This document shows, in pieces, positions 36,393 to 44,367 of a stretch of DNA of 64,000 nucleotides (position 1 is the stretch's first letter; each line of letters starts with the position of its first letter). The DNA comes from Staphylococcus sp. GSSP0090 (lineage in GTDB: Bacteria; Bacillota; Bacilli; Staphylococcales; Staphylococcaceae): the NCBI RefSeq assembly GCF_013391405.1, contig NZ_JACBFD010000003.1:124001-188000 (forward strand), read 5' to 3'. The notes under the pieces were generated by a model. The model did not search any database. It had not been told where the DNA came from and was given only the letters and a program-made list of their open reading frames with translations. A program made the translations under genes and the position numbers.

Positions 36393-37754
36393 GTGTTTGG
36401 GGAGTTTTGGCCATTAATTAGTGTCGTTTTGGGAGTTATCGTACTATTATTTTTAATTATTAAATGTAAGATTAATGCTTTCATATCTTTAATTGTTACA
36501 TCTGTATTCACAGGTATTATATTAGGGATGCCATTAGATAAAATTGTAACAACAGTTGAAGCGGGTATGGGAAGCACTTTAGGTAGTGTCGCTATTATCT
36601 TTGGATTAGGCGCTATCTTGGGGAAATTGCTCGCTGATGGTGGTGGTGCGAATCGTATTGCAGATACACTGATCGATAAATTTGGTGAAAAATACATAAA
36701 ATGGGCAATGATTTTAGCATCATTCATCATTGGTATTGCCTTATTTTTCGAAGTTGGGCTTGTGTTATTAATTCCATTAGCATTTACAATTGCGAAGCGT
36801 TTAGGGGTATCACATATGAAAATTGGTATACCTATGGCGATTGCATTGTCTGTAACGCATGGATTTTTACCACCGCATCCAGGACCGGTCGTGATTGCTA
36901 AAGAATTAAATGCTAACTTAGGTCAAGTATTGTTATACGGAATTATTGTTGCGATACCAACCGTTATCATTGTGGGTGGTTTACTTGTTAAAGTATTACC
37001 TAAATTATCACCAAGTGCTTATAATAAAAAAATTGATATGTCTAATATTGTTTCAGAAGTGGCTATAGAAGAAAAATATAGACCAGGATTTGGTATTAGT
37101 GTGTTTACTGCATTGTTACCTGTCATTCTAATGTTATTTGCAACCATTATTCAAATGATCACAGGTCATCAAGATGGTGCTACAAACCAATTTGAAAGTA
37201 TTGTGTATTTTGTAGGTAACGCACCTATTGCGATGCTCATTTCGTTATTATTTGCAATGTATGCGATGGGTACGCGCAGAAATAGAACGATGAAAGATAT
37301 TATGGATAGTGCTACTTCTGCAATTATTCCTATAGGTATGATGTTACTGATTTTAGGTGCGGGTGGTTCATTTAAGGAAATTTTGATTGATGGTGGTGTT
37401 GGTAAGACGATTGAACATATGTTTGTTGGATCAAGTATTTCACCGATATTGCTAGCTTGGATTGTGTCTTCGTTACTTCGAATTGCACAAGGGTCTGCAA
37501 CAGTTGCAGCAATTTCAACTACTGGCATTGTCTTACCATTATTACAAGCGACAGATGCAAATTTAGCATTAGTGACATTAGCGATTGGTGCAGGCAGTAT
37601 TATTTTTTCACATGTCAATGATACTGGATTCTGGATCTTTAAAGAATATTTTGGTTTAACCGTTAAAGAAACATTTTTAACATGGTCTGTATTAGAAACA
37701 GCGATTTCGGTGTGTGGTTTAGTATTTGTATTAATTTTAAATATGTTGATTTAA
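36393..37754 (+). CDS. GntP family gluconate/idonate-type permease
   Basis: Sugar-acid/H+ symporter of 453 residues, paralogous to the protein at 21423 (shared LGSTLGS, GLGAILGKLLADGGGANRI, SHVNDTGFWIFKEYF). Key family blocks are LSVTHGFLPPHPGPVVIA, LGAGGSFKEILIDGG and AQGSATVAAISTTGIVLPL. The start is GTG at 36393, after AAGGGA at nine bases. It is 22 bases ahead of the dehydrogenase gene, so both form one transcript, controlled by IclR and CcpA sites upstream. L-idonate or a related aldonate is the probable substrate, by analogy with gnt/idn clusters. Confidence 0.88.
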   Translation: MFGEFWPLISVVLGVIVLLFLIIKCKINAFISLIVTSVFTGIILGMPLDKIVTTVEAGMGSTLGSVAIIFGLGAILGKLLADGGGANRIADTLIDKFGEKYIKWAMILASFIIGIALFFEVGLVLLIPLAFTIAKRLGVSHMKIGIPMAIALSVTHGFLPPHPGPVVIAKELNANLGQVLLYGIIVAIPTVIIVGGLLVKVLPKLSPSAYNKKIDMSNIVSEVAIEEKYRPGFGISVFTALLPVILMLFATIIQMITGHQDGATNQFESIVYFVGNAPIAMLISLLFAMYAMGTRRNRTMKDIMDSATSAIIPIGMMLLILGAGGSFKEILIDGGVGKTIEHMFVGSSISPILLAWIVSSLLRIAQGSATVAAISTTGIVLPLLQATDANLALVTLAIGAGSIIFSHVNDTGFWIFKEYFGLTVKETFLTWSVLETAISVCGLVFVLILNMLI

Positions 37755-37776
37755 TAATGAGAGGAGCATGAATACG

Positions 37777-38796
37777 ATGAAAGCCGTATTTATTAATGGA
37801 AAAGAAGATATTGTATTAAAAGATGTTGAAGAAATAACGGAACATCATCAAACTGATAAAGTGTTGATGGAAGTTAAATATGTAGGGATATGTGGATCTG
37901 ATTTACATTATTTAGCAGAAGGCGCAAGTGGTCCAGCAGTCATTAGAGAACCGCTAACACCAGGTCACGAATTGAGTGGTATTCTACTTGAAGATATGAC
38001 ATATGAAGGGACGACATTACCAAAAGGAACAAAAGTCACCGTCCATCCAGCTACTTACGGTGATAAAATTGAGCATTTGCTTGATTATCCTGAAGTTTGG
38101 CCAAATGGTTCCTATCTCGGTTCAGCTAGATATTTGCCACATAAGCAAGGTGGTATGACTGAAAAAATGTTAGTAGATAAAGCACAAATATTACCTCTTC
38201 CAGAAAGTGTTTCATTGAAGCTTGGCGCTCTAGCAGAACCTTTAAGTGTAGGTATGCATGGGATTAATTTAGCTGGAGGAGTCAAAGACAAAAGTGTCCT
38301 CGTTTCAGGAGCAGGTCCTATTGGATTATTAGCAGCAGGTGCAGCGTATACCTTAGGTGCCAAAAGTGTCACAATTACTGACATGTTAGCAGAACCATTA
38401 GCACGTGCCCACCATTTGGGTGATATCCAGACGTTGAACATTAAGGAAGCATCAGTGCCTGAAGATAGCTATGATGTGGTATTAGAATGCTCTGGTGCAA
38501 CACCAGCAGTCACAACTGCATTCAAAGCAGTTAATATTGGTGGTACGATTATCCAAGTGGGAAATATACAAGATAAAGAAGCGCCGATTAATTTAGGACC
38601 TATTAATATTAAACAAGCAACATATCGTGGATGTTATAGATTTAATAGTGAGATTGAAGATGCGCTTGAAGTGCTAGCTGCAAATGAAAAAATAGGCAAT
38701 GTCATTACTCAAATATATGATATAGAGGATTTTAAAGAAGCTTTCGAAATTGCTGTAGATTCTAAATTATCATCAAAAGTCATGATTAAATTATAA
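37777..38796 (+). CDS. L-idonate 5-dehydrogenase-like medium-chain dehydrogenase lacking structural Zn cysteines
   Basis: Medium-chain dehydrogenase of about 339 residues. The catalytic zinc is expected from C and H in VGICGSDLHYL and TPGHELSGILL, with the conserved glutamate in LGALAEPLSVGMHG. The NAD-binding motif is VSGAGPIGLLAAGAAYTLGA, and TITDML fits an acidic/polar strand end. The overall pattern with GSARYLPHKQGGMTEKMLV matches L-idonate 5-dehydrogenase (IdnD). The lobe that normally holds four structural-zinc cysteines reads HPATYGDKIEHLLDYPEVW and has none. ATG at 37777 follows GAGGAG at ten bases. Partner of the upstream GntP permease; oxidation of L-idonate to 5-ketogluconate is the likely reaction. 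Confidence 0.8.
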   Translation: MKAVFINGKEDIVLKDVEEITEHHQTDKVLMEVKYVGICGSDLHYLAEGASGPAVIREPLTPGHELSGILLEDMTYEGTTLPKGTKVTVHPATYGDKIEHLLDYPEVWPNGSYLGSARYLPHKQGGMTEKMLVDKAQILPLPESVSLKLGALAEPLSVGMHGINLAGGVKDKSVLVSGAGPIGLLAAGAAYTLGAKSVTITDMLAEPLARAHHLGDIQTLNIKEASVPEDSYDVVLECSGATPAVTTAFKAVNIGGTIIQVGNIQDKEAPINLGPINIKQATYRGCYRFNSEIEDALEVLAANEKIGNVITQIYDIEDFKEAFEIAVDSKLSSKVMIKL

Positions 38797-38816
38797 CCGT
38801 ATATATAAAGTAAGAT

Positions 38817-38856
38817 AAAAGGACTAGGCTCATAAAAATTGAGCTTAGTCCTTTTT
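38817..38856. terminator. Bidirectional terminator between idnD-like gene and lctP
   Basis: Perfect or near-perfect stem AAAAGGACTAGGCTCA / TGAGCTTAGTCCTTTT with one G-T pair and T/A flanks. Confidence 0.92.
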
Positions 38857-38877
38857 AATAATAAATATATGAATACA

Positions 38878-40467
38878 TTAAAAGAATATTAAAGTGAAGA
38901 TATAAGCACTCAAACCAACCAAGATACAATAAAGTAATGCTGGGCCGAGTGTTTTTCTAATTACACTACCTTCTTTTCCTGGCATATTTACAACAGCACA
39001 AACAGCTACGACATTGTGTACACAAATCATGTTACCAGCTGCTGCACCAATCACTTGAGCTGCAAGAATCGTATAAGGTTCAGCACCAATAGAATTAGCG
39101 ATATTGAATTGAATTGGTGAAAAAGTTAATGTTGAAACAGTAGCACTTCCAGTAATAAAAGAGCCTAATGCGCCTAAGAAAGGTGCTACAAATATCCAAA
39201 TAGGTCCTAAGTATTTAGACATATTCTCGGCAATATATTCTGGCATACTTATTAAGTCATGCGTATTGATACCAGAATTGATAAATACATGTACCATCGC
39301 TAGCGTTGCTACTAACGTAATACCCGTTGTTTTAATTGTATTAAGTGAGTCTATACTAGCACGCGAAATATCTTTGAATGGTTTTCTCTGAACTAGAATG
39401 GCAAAGAGCGCAGAGAGAATTAAAATAGTACCTGGTGAATAAAGAAATTGCCAGTCAGATGAAATACTTTCGAATCCTAAAATATTCCCCCAAGAAAAAT
39501 CTAACGTTTGCGTTGTTAACTCTGTAATGATTGGTACAGTTCTTGTGAGTAACAATAATACAACAACCATTAAATAAGGCGCCCAAGCTGTTAATAATGG
39601 CATATCATGTTCAGGCGCTGATTCTGTATAAGATTCATCCAGTCCTTCTTTCCATTCCTGTTTCGGTAATAACCAACCTTTACTTGCCGTTATTACTGCT
39701 ACAATAAGCCCTGTTAATGATCCAAGGATTGCAACGAATTCTGGACCAAATAAAAATGCGTAAGCAAACGAAGCAGCTACATAGATAAATCCAATTAATG
39801 CTAACCATGGAATCATTTCCAAAATTGATTTTAATTTATTTTTCTTACCAAAGAAGATAACCAAAGTAGCAATTAATATAATAGGTATAAAAATCCCGCT
39901 TAGAAAATCTAATGTTGTAATACGTTCAGCTGTAGCTTGGAATATTGAACTATCTGCGTCATTTAATGTACTTAAACCGACTAATACAGGTGTGCCTACA
40001 GCCCCAAACGAGACAGCAACACTATCAGCAATCAAAGCAGTAACAACAGCTATCATAGGTCTGAAACCAAGTGCTACCAAGAGTGGCGCAGTGACCATAG
40101 CAGGTGTACCAAATCCAGATGCACCTTCAATCAACGAACCAAATAAAAAGGCAACAATAATAACTTGAACACGCATATCTCCTGATATTTTTTTGAATCC
40201 GTCATTAATACGTGTGACTGCACCAGTTTGTCTTAATGTATTTAATAATACAAGTGCACCAAATAAAATATAAAGTATAGTCAAAGTTTTATGCGTACCT
40301 TGAAGTAGTGAAGCTAAAATAACATTTCCTTGCATCCCCCAAATAAAAATCCCTAACAATGTTACGACTAAAGCACTAATAATCATTCCCTTTAATGCTG
40401 ACATACGTAATAATACTAAGAATATAAAAGGAACAATGACAGCACTAAAAGCAACTAATAACATCAT
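38878..40467 (-). CDS. lctP: L-lactate permease
   Basis: Lactate/H+ symporter of the LctP family, 529 residues with about 12 to 14 helices. Distinctive features are GSLIEGASGFGTPAMVTAPLLVALGF, AVVTALIADSVAVSFGAVGTPV, GALGSFITGSATVSTLTFSPIQ and the final AQVIGAAAGNMICVHNVVAVCAVV. Imports or exports L-lactate and perhaps glycolate. AGGAGG precedes the start. Divergent from the CsbX-like MFS gene; a cre box at 40748 lies between them. Confidence 0.94.
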   Translation of the reverse strand: MMLLVAFSAVIVPFIFLVLLRMSALKGMIISALVVTLLGIFIWGMQGNVILASLLQGTHKTLTILYILFGALVLLNTLRQTGAVTRINDGFKKISGDMRVQVIIVAFLFGSLIEGASGFGTPAMVTAPLLVALGFRPMIAVVTALIADSVAVSFGAVGTPVLVGLSTLNDADSSIFQATAERITTLDFLSGIFIPIILIATLVIFFGKKNKLKSILEMIPWLALIGFIYVAASFAYAFLFGPEFVAILGSLTGLIVAVITASKGWLLPKQEWKEGLDESYTESAPEHDMPLLTAWAPYLMVVVLLLLTRTVPIITELTTQTLDFSWGNILGFESISSDWQFLYSPGTILILSALFAILVQRKPFKDISRASIDSLNTIKTTGITLVATLAMVHVFINSGINTHDLISMPEYIAENMSKYLGPIWIFVAPFLGALGSFITGSATVSTLTFSPIQFNIANSIGAEPYTILAAQVIGAAAGNMICVHNVVAVCAVVNMPGKEGSVIRKTLGPALLYCILVGLSAYIFTLIFF

Positions 40468-40859
40468 GTAAAACGCCTCCTAAGCAAAATAGCAATCATC
40501 TAGTCATATGATGATTAAATATTACTCATTGTAAACGCATTCCTATAAAAATTCAAACACCAATAAAGAAAGAATTATATTTAAAAAAAGATTATCTATT
40601 AGAAAAAAGATACTTTAAAACAACTTCGTTTGAACAAAAATGAAATATAACTATTATACAAATTACAAGCTTAAATGAAAGGAAACGAAAAGAAATGAAA
40701 ATAAATTTGCAATAATAGAAAAGATGAAATAAGATAATAGAAATTAATGAAAGCGTTTTCTTTTTAGTCGGAAGAAATTAGCGCATATTGTTTTAAAGAA
40801 AACGCCTGAATTTGAATTGATTTAGAATGAAAATTTATAGATATAGGGGTGTTTTAAGA
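40468..40859. other. Divergent promoter region lctP / csbX-like gene
   Basis: About 390 AT-rich bases with no coding frame. It holds the cre at 40748-40761; no other clear palindrome or RNA element seen. Confidence 0.55.
40748..40761. promoter_or_regulatory. cre (CcpA) box upstream of the csbX-like gene
   Basis: TGAAAGCGTTTTCT matches TGWNANCGNTNWCA except the last base. It is about 100 bases ahead of the MFS gene. Confidence 0.62.
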
Positions 40860-42113
40860 ATGAATAACAAATTAGCTAAAATGGGTATGCCTCCGACGTT
40901 GTTATGGGGTTATATTGGTGTACTTATTTTTATGATGGGTGATGGGTTAGAGTTAGCATGGATTAGTCCTTATTTACATGATCATGGTCTGTCCGTACAT
41001 CAAACTGCTATATTAACAACATGTTATGGTGTGACGATTGCTATTGGCTCATGGTTTTCAGGTGTACTCGTAGAAATTATTGGTCCAAGAAAAGTGATGT
41101 TATTAGGTACGCTATTATATATTATTGGACACATGATATTTGTAGGCTTAGCGGTTCCTTCCATGAATTATGGCTTAATGATACCATCGTATGCGATTAG
41201 AGGCTTTGGTTATCCACTATTTGCTTATTCATTTTTAGTATGGGTAGCATATCGTTCTCCACAAAAACGTTTAGGTGCAGCAGTGGGTTGGTTTTGGTTT
41301 GTCTTTACAGGAGGTTTAAGCGTACTAGGTTCATTTTATTCTTCTTTGGCAATTCAAATATTTGGTCATATATTTACTTTGTGGACTGCGATTTTGTGGG
41401 TGGTTGTAGGCACATTTTTAGCAGTGTTTGTAAATCGAGATAAATTTGAAATTGAACATAAAGGTAATGGGTTTAAAACACATTTGAAAGAAATGGGGGC
41501 TGGTATTACCATCTTAAAACGAGAACCTCGTGTAGCTGTTGCATGTATCGTAAGAATTATTAATCAAGCTGCACAGTATGCATTTCCATTGTTTCTTCCG
41601 ATATATTTATCTACTAAAGGTATTGCAACGACGACATGGTTAAATATTTGGGGTACGATTTTTATAGCCAATATTATTTTCAATCTTATATTTGGCGCAT
41701 TAAGTGACAAGATAGGTTGGAAGAATACGATTTCTTATATCGGAGGCATTGGGTGTGCTGTATTTACATTAGGTTTGTATTTTATACCTGAAATATTTAC
41801 GGGCAATGTGTTCATTATAGGAACAGTAGGATTTTTATGGGGCATGTGTTTAGCAGGATTTGTTCCCATATCAGCACTTGTACCATCACTTGTACATGAT
41901 GGTGATAAAGGACCGGCTATGGCCATATTGAATTTAGGTGCAGGTTTATGTGTATTTGCTGGACCAGGGTTAGTCGCATTATTCTACGATAGTATTGGTG
42001 TACAAGGTATGATGTATCTCATATTTGGACTTTATGTAGCGAGTGCGGTTATGACGCGCTTTTTAAAAACACCAGAAGAACGTGGAATAGTTAATGATAA
42101 AGAAACTGTTTAA
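40860..42113 (+). CDS. MFS transporter, RbtT/DalT/CsbX type
   Basis: Twelve-helix major facilitator of about 417 residues. The N-terminal PPTLLWGYIGVLIFMMGDGLELAW and the loop VEIIGPRKVMLLG match the polyol/alpha-ketoglutarate permease group (ribitol RbtT, arabitol DalT, CsbX); the second half has FGALSDKIGWKNTI. The ATG at 40860 follows AGGGGTG at seven bases; an earlier in-frame codon at 40827 has no ribosome site. No polyol dehydrogenase is adjacent, so the substrate, a polyol or dicarboxylate, is open. The cre at 40748 suggests glucose repression. Confidence 0.83.
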   Translation: MNNKLAKMGMPPTLLWGYIGVLIFMMGDGLELAWISPYLHDHGLSVHQTAILTTCYGVTIAIGSWFSGVLVEIIGPRKVMLLGTLLYIIGHMIFVGLAVPSMNYGLMIPSYAIRGFGYPLFAYSFLVWVAYRSPQKRLGAAVGWFWFVFTGGLSVLGSFYSSLAIQIFGHIFTLWTAILWVVVGTFLAVFVNRDKFEIEHKGNGFKTHLKEMGAGITILKREPRVAVACIVRIINQAAQYAFPLFLPIYLSTKGIATTTWLNIWGTIFIANIIFNLIFGALSDKIGWKNTISYIGGIGCAVFTLGLYFIPEIFTGNVFIIGTVGFLWGMCLAGFVPISALVPSLVHDGDKGPAMAILNLGAGLCVFAGPGLVALFYDSIGVQGMMYLIFGLYVASAVMTRFLKTPEERGIVNDKETV

Positions 42114-42148
42114 AGTTTGATAGACAAAATACTAGAAAAAATACAAAG

Positions 42149-42191
42149 AACAAGACTGTGATAGCTATAGATGTCACAGTCTTGTTTATTT
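42149..42191 (+). terminator. Terminator of the csbX-like gene
   Basis: Perfect stem AACAAGACTGTGA / TCACAGTCTTGTT, then TTATTTTT. Confidence 0.9.
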
Positions 42192-42243
42192 TTGAGCAGT
42201 CATTAAATATTGCATTATAGGATGAAATTGAAAAATTGTTTTG

Positions 42244-42280
42244 AAAAAGCCTATGAGATATAAGGGGGTATCTCATAGGC
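42244..42280 (-). terminator. Terminator of the PSM-like peptide gene
   Basis: Perfect 12-bp stem GCCTATGAGATA / TATCTCATAGGC; on the minus strand the stem is followed by TTTTTC. It lies about 100 bases after the stop of the peptide gene and serves no other minus-strand gene. Confidence 0.75.
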
Positions 42281-42378
42281 ATAGAATGAAAATTCACGAT
42301 CAACGACTGATTCGAACATTCATTTCTGATTAAAGGGTGATTATGGAATCTTTTTAAGGTGGAGTGGAAATCAATGCT

Positions 42379-42453
42379 TTATTTTTCTTGGAAACCGCCT
42401 GAAACAAATTGTGCAACGATTTGTTTGATAACAGCTACAATATCTTTAAACAT
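42379..42453 (-). CDS. Putative alpha-type phenol-soluble modulin (24 residues)
   Basis: A 24-residue peptide starting MFKDIV and ending GGFQEK. The ribosome site GGAGGTG sits seven bases before the ATG, and a dedicated terminator follows at 42244-42280. Its core DIVAVIKQIVAQF aligns without gaps to GIIKVIKSLIEQF of S. aureus PSM-alpha1 (I, V, I, K, Q, F identical plus I/V/L swaps). Hydrophobic residues 2, 5, 6, 9, 12, 13, 16 and 17 fall on one helix face, polar and charged residues on the other. There is no signal peptide, as expected for PSMs exported by PmtABCD. Net charge about +1. Likely secreted surfactant or cytolysin; a leaderless bacteriocin is the alternative. Confidence 0.72.
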   Translation of the reverse strand: MFKDIVAVIKQIVAQFVSGGFQEK

Positions 42454-42663
42454 AACAATTCACCTCCATGAGATAAATGATTACACTCTCAATATACAAT
42501 TATTTCGTTTATAAAAGTTGCGCAACGCATAACTTGAAATTTTAAGTGCACAACTGTTTATTTTCAGACATTTTTAATGCTTAAATGACGTAAATTTCAG
42601 CGTTAACGTTTAAGCATTTTTAGGATTATTTTAAATTTAAAAAACTTAGAACAGAACTAAAGT

Positions 42664-42680
42664 TAAATAATATTCATTAT
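42664..42680. promoter_or_regulatory. Possible ARG box upstream of argF
   Basis: On the minus strand ATGAATATTATTTA matches the first ten bases of the ARG box at 25299 (ATGAATATTAATTCAT). It is about 15 bases before the argF -35 box. Confidence 0.45.
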
Positions 42681-42695
42681 TTAGTATAAATATAC

Positions 42696-42724
42696 TTGAA
42701 ATATAACGTAAATAGCTTTATTAT
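42696..42724 (+). promoter_or_regulatory. Promoter of argF
   Basis: TTGAAA (42696-42701), 17-base spacer, TATTAT (42719-42724). The predicted start site is near 42731, after the only in-frame ATG at 42723. Confidence 0.7.
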
Positions 42725-43790
42725 GTATATAAATCTTATAAAATATTGGAGTGATGAAAATGGGGCGTACACAACAGCACTAAACAAGCTAGCATTATTT
42801 AAAGGTAAAAGCTTTTTGAAGACATGTGATTTTTCAGCCGAAGAGTTACATACTTTAATTGATTTTACTGGTGAATTAAAAGAAAAGAAAAAGCGTGGCA
42901 TCCCGCACCCTTATTTAAAAGGGAAGAATTTAGCATTCTTATTTGAGAAGCCTTCTACTAGAACGCGTTCGGCATTTAGTGTAGCCGCTTATGATTTGGG
43001 CGCTTATCCTGAATATTTCGGACAAGGTGATATACATTTAGGTGTTAAAGAATCAGCAGAAGATACTGCTAAAGTATTAGGCAGAATGTATGATGGTATC
43101 GAATTTAGAGGTCATCATCAGAAAGATGTAGAAGCACTTGCTGAAAATGCAGGTGTACCAGTCTGGAATGGGCTCACTAACGAATGGCACCCAACTCAAA
43201 TGATTGCTGATTTTTTTACATTAAAAGACCACTGGGGCACTTTAAAAGGAAAAACATTAACGTACGTCGGTGATGCTAGAAATAATGTGGCACATGATTT
43301 ACTTGTAACAGGTGCAATTTTAGGTGTGAATGTACATGTAGCAGCACCCAAAAGTTTACAACCAGATGAAGAAATTCAAGCTATCGCATACAAACATGCT
43401 GCTGATTCAGGTAGCAATATACTGATTACAGATGATATTCAACAAGCGATATACCAAACAGATGCAATATATACAGATGTTTGGTTTTCAATGGGAGAAG
43501 ATCAATCGGTATTAGAACCACGCATTAACCAACTATTACCGTATCAAGTGAACAAAGAGATGCTTATCAATACAATGAATTCAGATGTTATCGTATTACA
43601 TTGCTTACCTGCATTTCATGATGTGAATACACAAGTAGGACAGCAAATCTATGAAACGTATGGTTTAAGTGAAATGGAAATTTCAGATGACGTATTCAAA
43701 GGGGAACATGCTGTCATCTTTGACCAATCAGAAAATAGATTACACTCTATTAAAGCGATTATGGCTGTGACGTTGGGTGATATATTTTAA
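42723..43790 (+). CDS. argF: Ornithine carbamoyltransferase with anomalous start
   Basis: Makes citrulline from ornithine and carbamoyl phosphate; cytosolic trimer. The body is intact: carbamoyl-phosphate loop [46 protein letters not shown], and the ornithine-site cysteine in LHCLPAFHD. From [15 protein letters not shown] onward it aligns with the usual N-terminus. The start is odd: the only in-frame ATG is 42723, inside the -10 box, while GGAGTG at 42748 serves ATG codons at 42754 and 42760 that lead to MGRTQQH and a stop, one base out of frame. One extra base (for example a fifth G at 42762-42765) would restore a normal start. Role, synthetic ArgF or catabolic ArcB, is inferred from the ARG-like box and lack of arcA. 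Confidence 0.85.
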   Translation: MYINLIKYWSDENGAYTTALNKLALFKGKSFLKTCDFSAEELHTLIDFTGELKEKKKRGIPHPYLKGKNLAFLFEKPSTRTRSAFSVAAYDLGAYPEYFGQGDIHLGVKESAEDTAKVLGRMYDGIEFRGHHQKDVEALAENAGVPVWNGLTNEWHPTQMIADFFTLKDHWGTLKGKTLTYVGDARNNVAHDLLVTGAILGVNVHVAAPKSLQPDEEIQAIAYKHAADSGSNILITDDIQQAIYQTDAIYTDVWFSMGEDQSVLEPRINQLLPYQVNKEMLINTMNSDVIVLHCLPAFHDVNTQVGQQIYETYGLSEMEISDDVFKGEHAVIFDQSENRLHSIKAIMAVTLGDIF

Positions 43791-44045
43791 TTTATCATTT
43801 AGGCATTAGATGACTGAATTGAAAATATAAAGTCTCACTGATTTAAAGTACTACTTTTTCATTTTGTGAAAATGAGTCGTTCTTATATATAAGTTAAAAC
43901 TTATGTATAGCACAGAAAAATTTTAGTGAGAATTATGCATGAGCTTCAGCTCAGGTAAACATTTCAATCCTAGTCATCCTTGCTTTGATTGCATAGGTAG
44001 GACTACGAAATCTCTATTAGAAAAATTGATTTCTGTCTCACTCCT
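43791..44045. repeat. Dispersed intergenic repeat, copy 1
   Basis: Shares TTTATCATTTAGGCA.TAGATGACTGAATTGAAAAT-type sequence (one mismatch in about 36 bases) and the block TTTCAATCCTAGTCATCCTTG with 54467-54540. Within the copy GATGACT..ATTGAAA (43809-43824) can pair with TTTCAAT..AGTCATC (43962-43978), so the transcript would fold into a long stem. It ends with GATTTCTGTCTCACTCC. Confidence 0.7.
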
Positions 44046-44313
44046 AATGTCTATTTCATATATAGGTAACACAAGCATCGTGTGTGAAGATCTATCAATA
44101 GTTTAACGTGTATGCTGCTAACAAATTAAATTTGTTGGCAGTTTTTTGTATTTTAAAAGTTAAAAATTAAACTTGATTGTGAATCTCATTGAAGATAAGT
44201 GGGGTGGAAAGGCATCGCTAAAACATAATATTGCTACCTATGGATAACGTAATGCGTATAAAATAGCCAATGATAACGCTTTATGAAAATATTTTTCATA
44301 ACAGAATTTTATA
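44046..44313. other. Non-coding stretch before the PTS gene
   Basis: No gene seen. It holds an orphan terminator-like hairpin at 44115 and a weak cre-like TGATAACGCTTTAT at 44271-44284. Confidence 0.5.
44115..44147 (+). terminator. Hairpin with T run between argF and PTS gene
   Basis: Stem CTGCTAACAAAT / ATTTGTTGGCAG, then T6. It is 325 bases past argF, so it may end argF read-through or an RNA made from the repeat before it. Confidence 0.7.
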
Positions 44314-44342
44314 TTGATTAATATTTTCTTTGACTGTATATT
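44314..44342 (+). promoter_or_regulatory. Promoter of the PTS EIICB / nagB operon
   Basis: TTGATT (44314-44319), 17-base spacer, TATATT (44337-44342), giving a leader of about 20 bases before ATG at 44368. Confidence 0.65.
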
Positions 44343-44367
44343 TATGTTAATTAGGAGGTCAAAACAT

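Noticed and set aside
42374..42514. A 46-codon plus-strand frame opposite the PSM-like gene, with AAGGTGGAG upstream of its ATG
   Set aside because: The product has no recognisable pattern, and the opposite strand has a better ribosome site, a PSM-like product and a dedicated terminator.
44271..44284. cre-like TGATAACGCTTTAT upstream of the EIICB gene
   Set aside because: Two defined positions at the right end do not match; kept only as a note, not as a feature.
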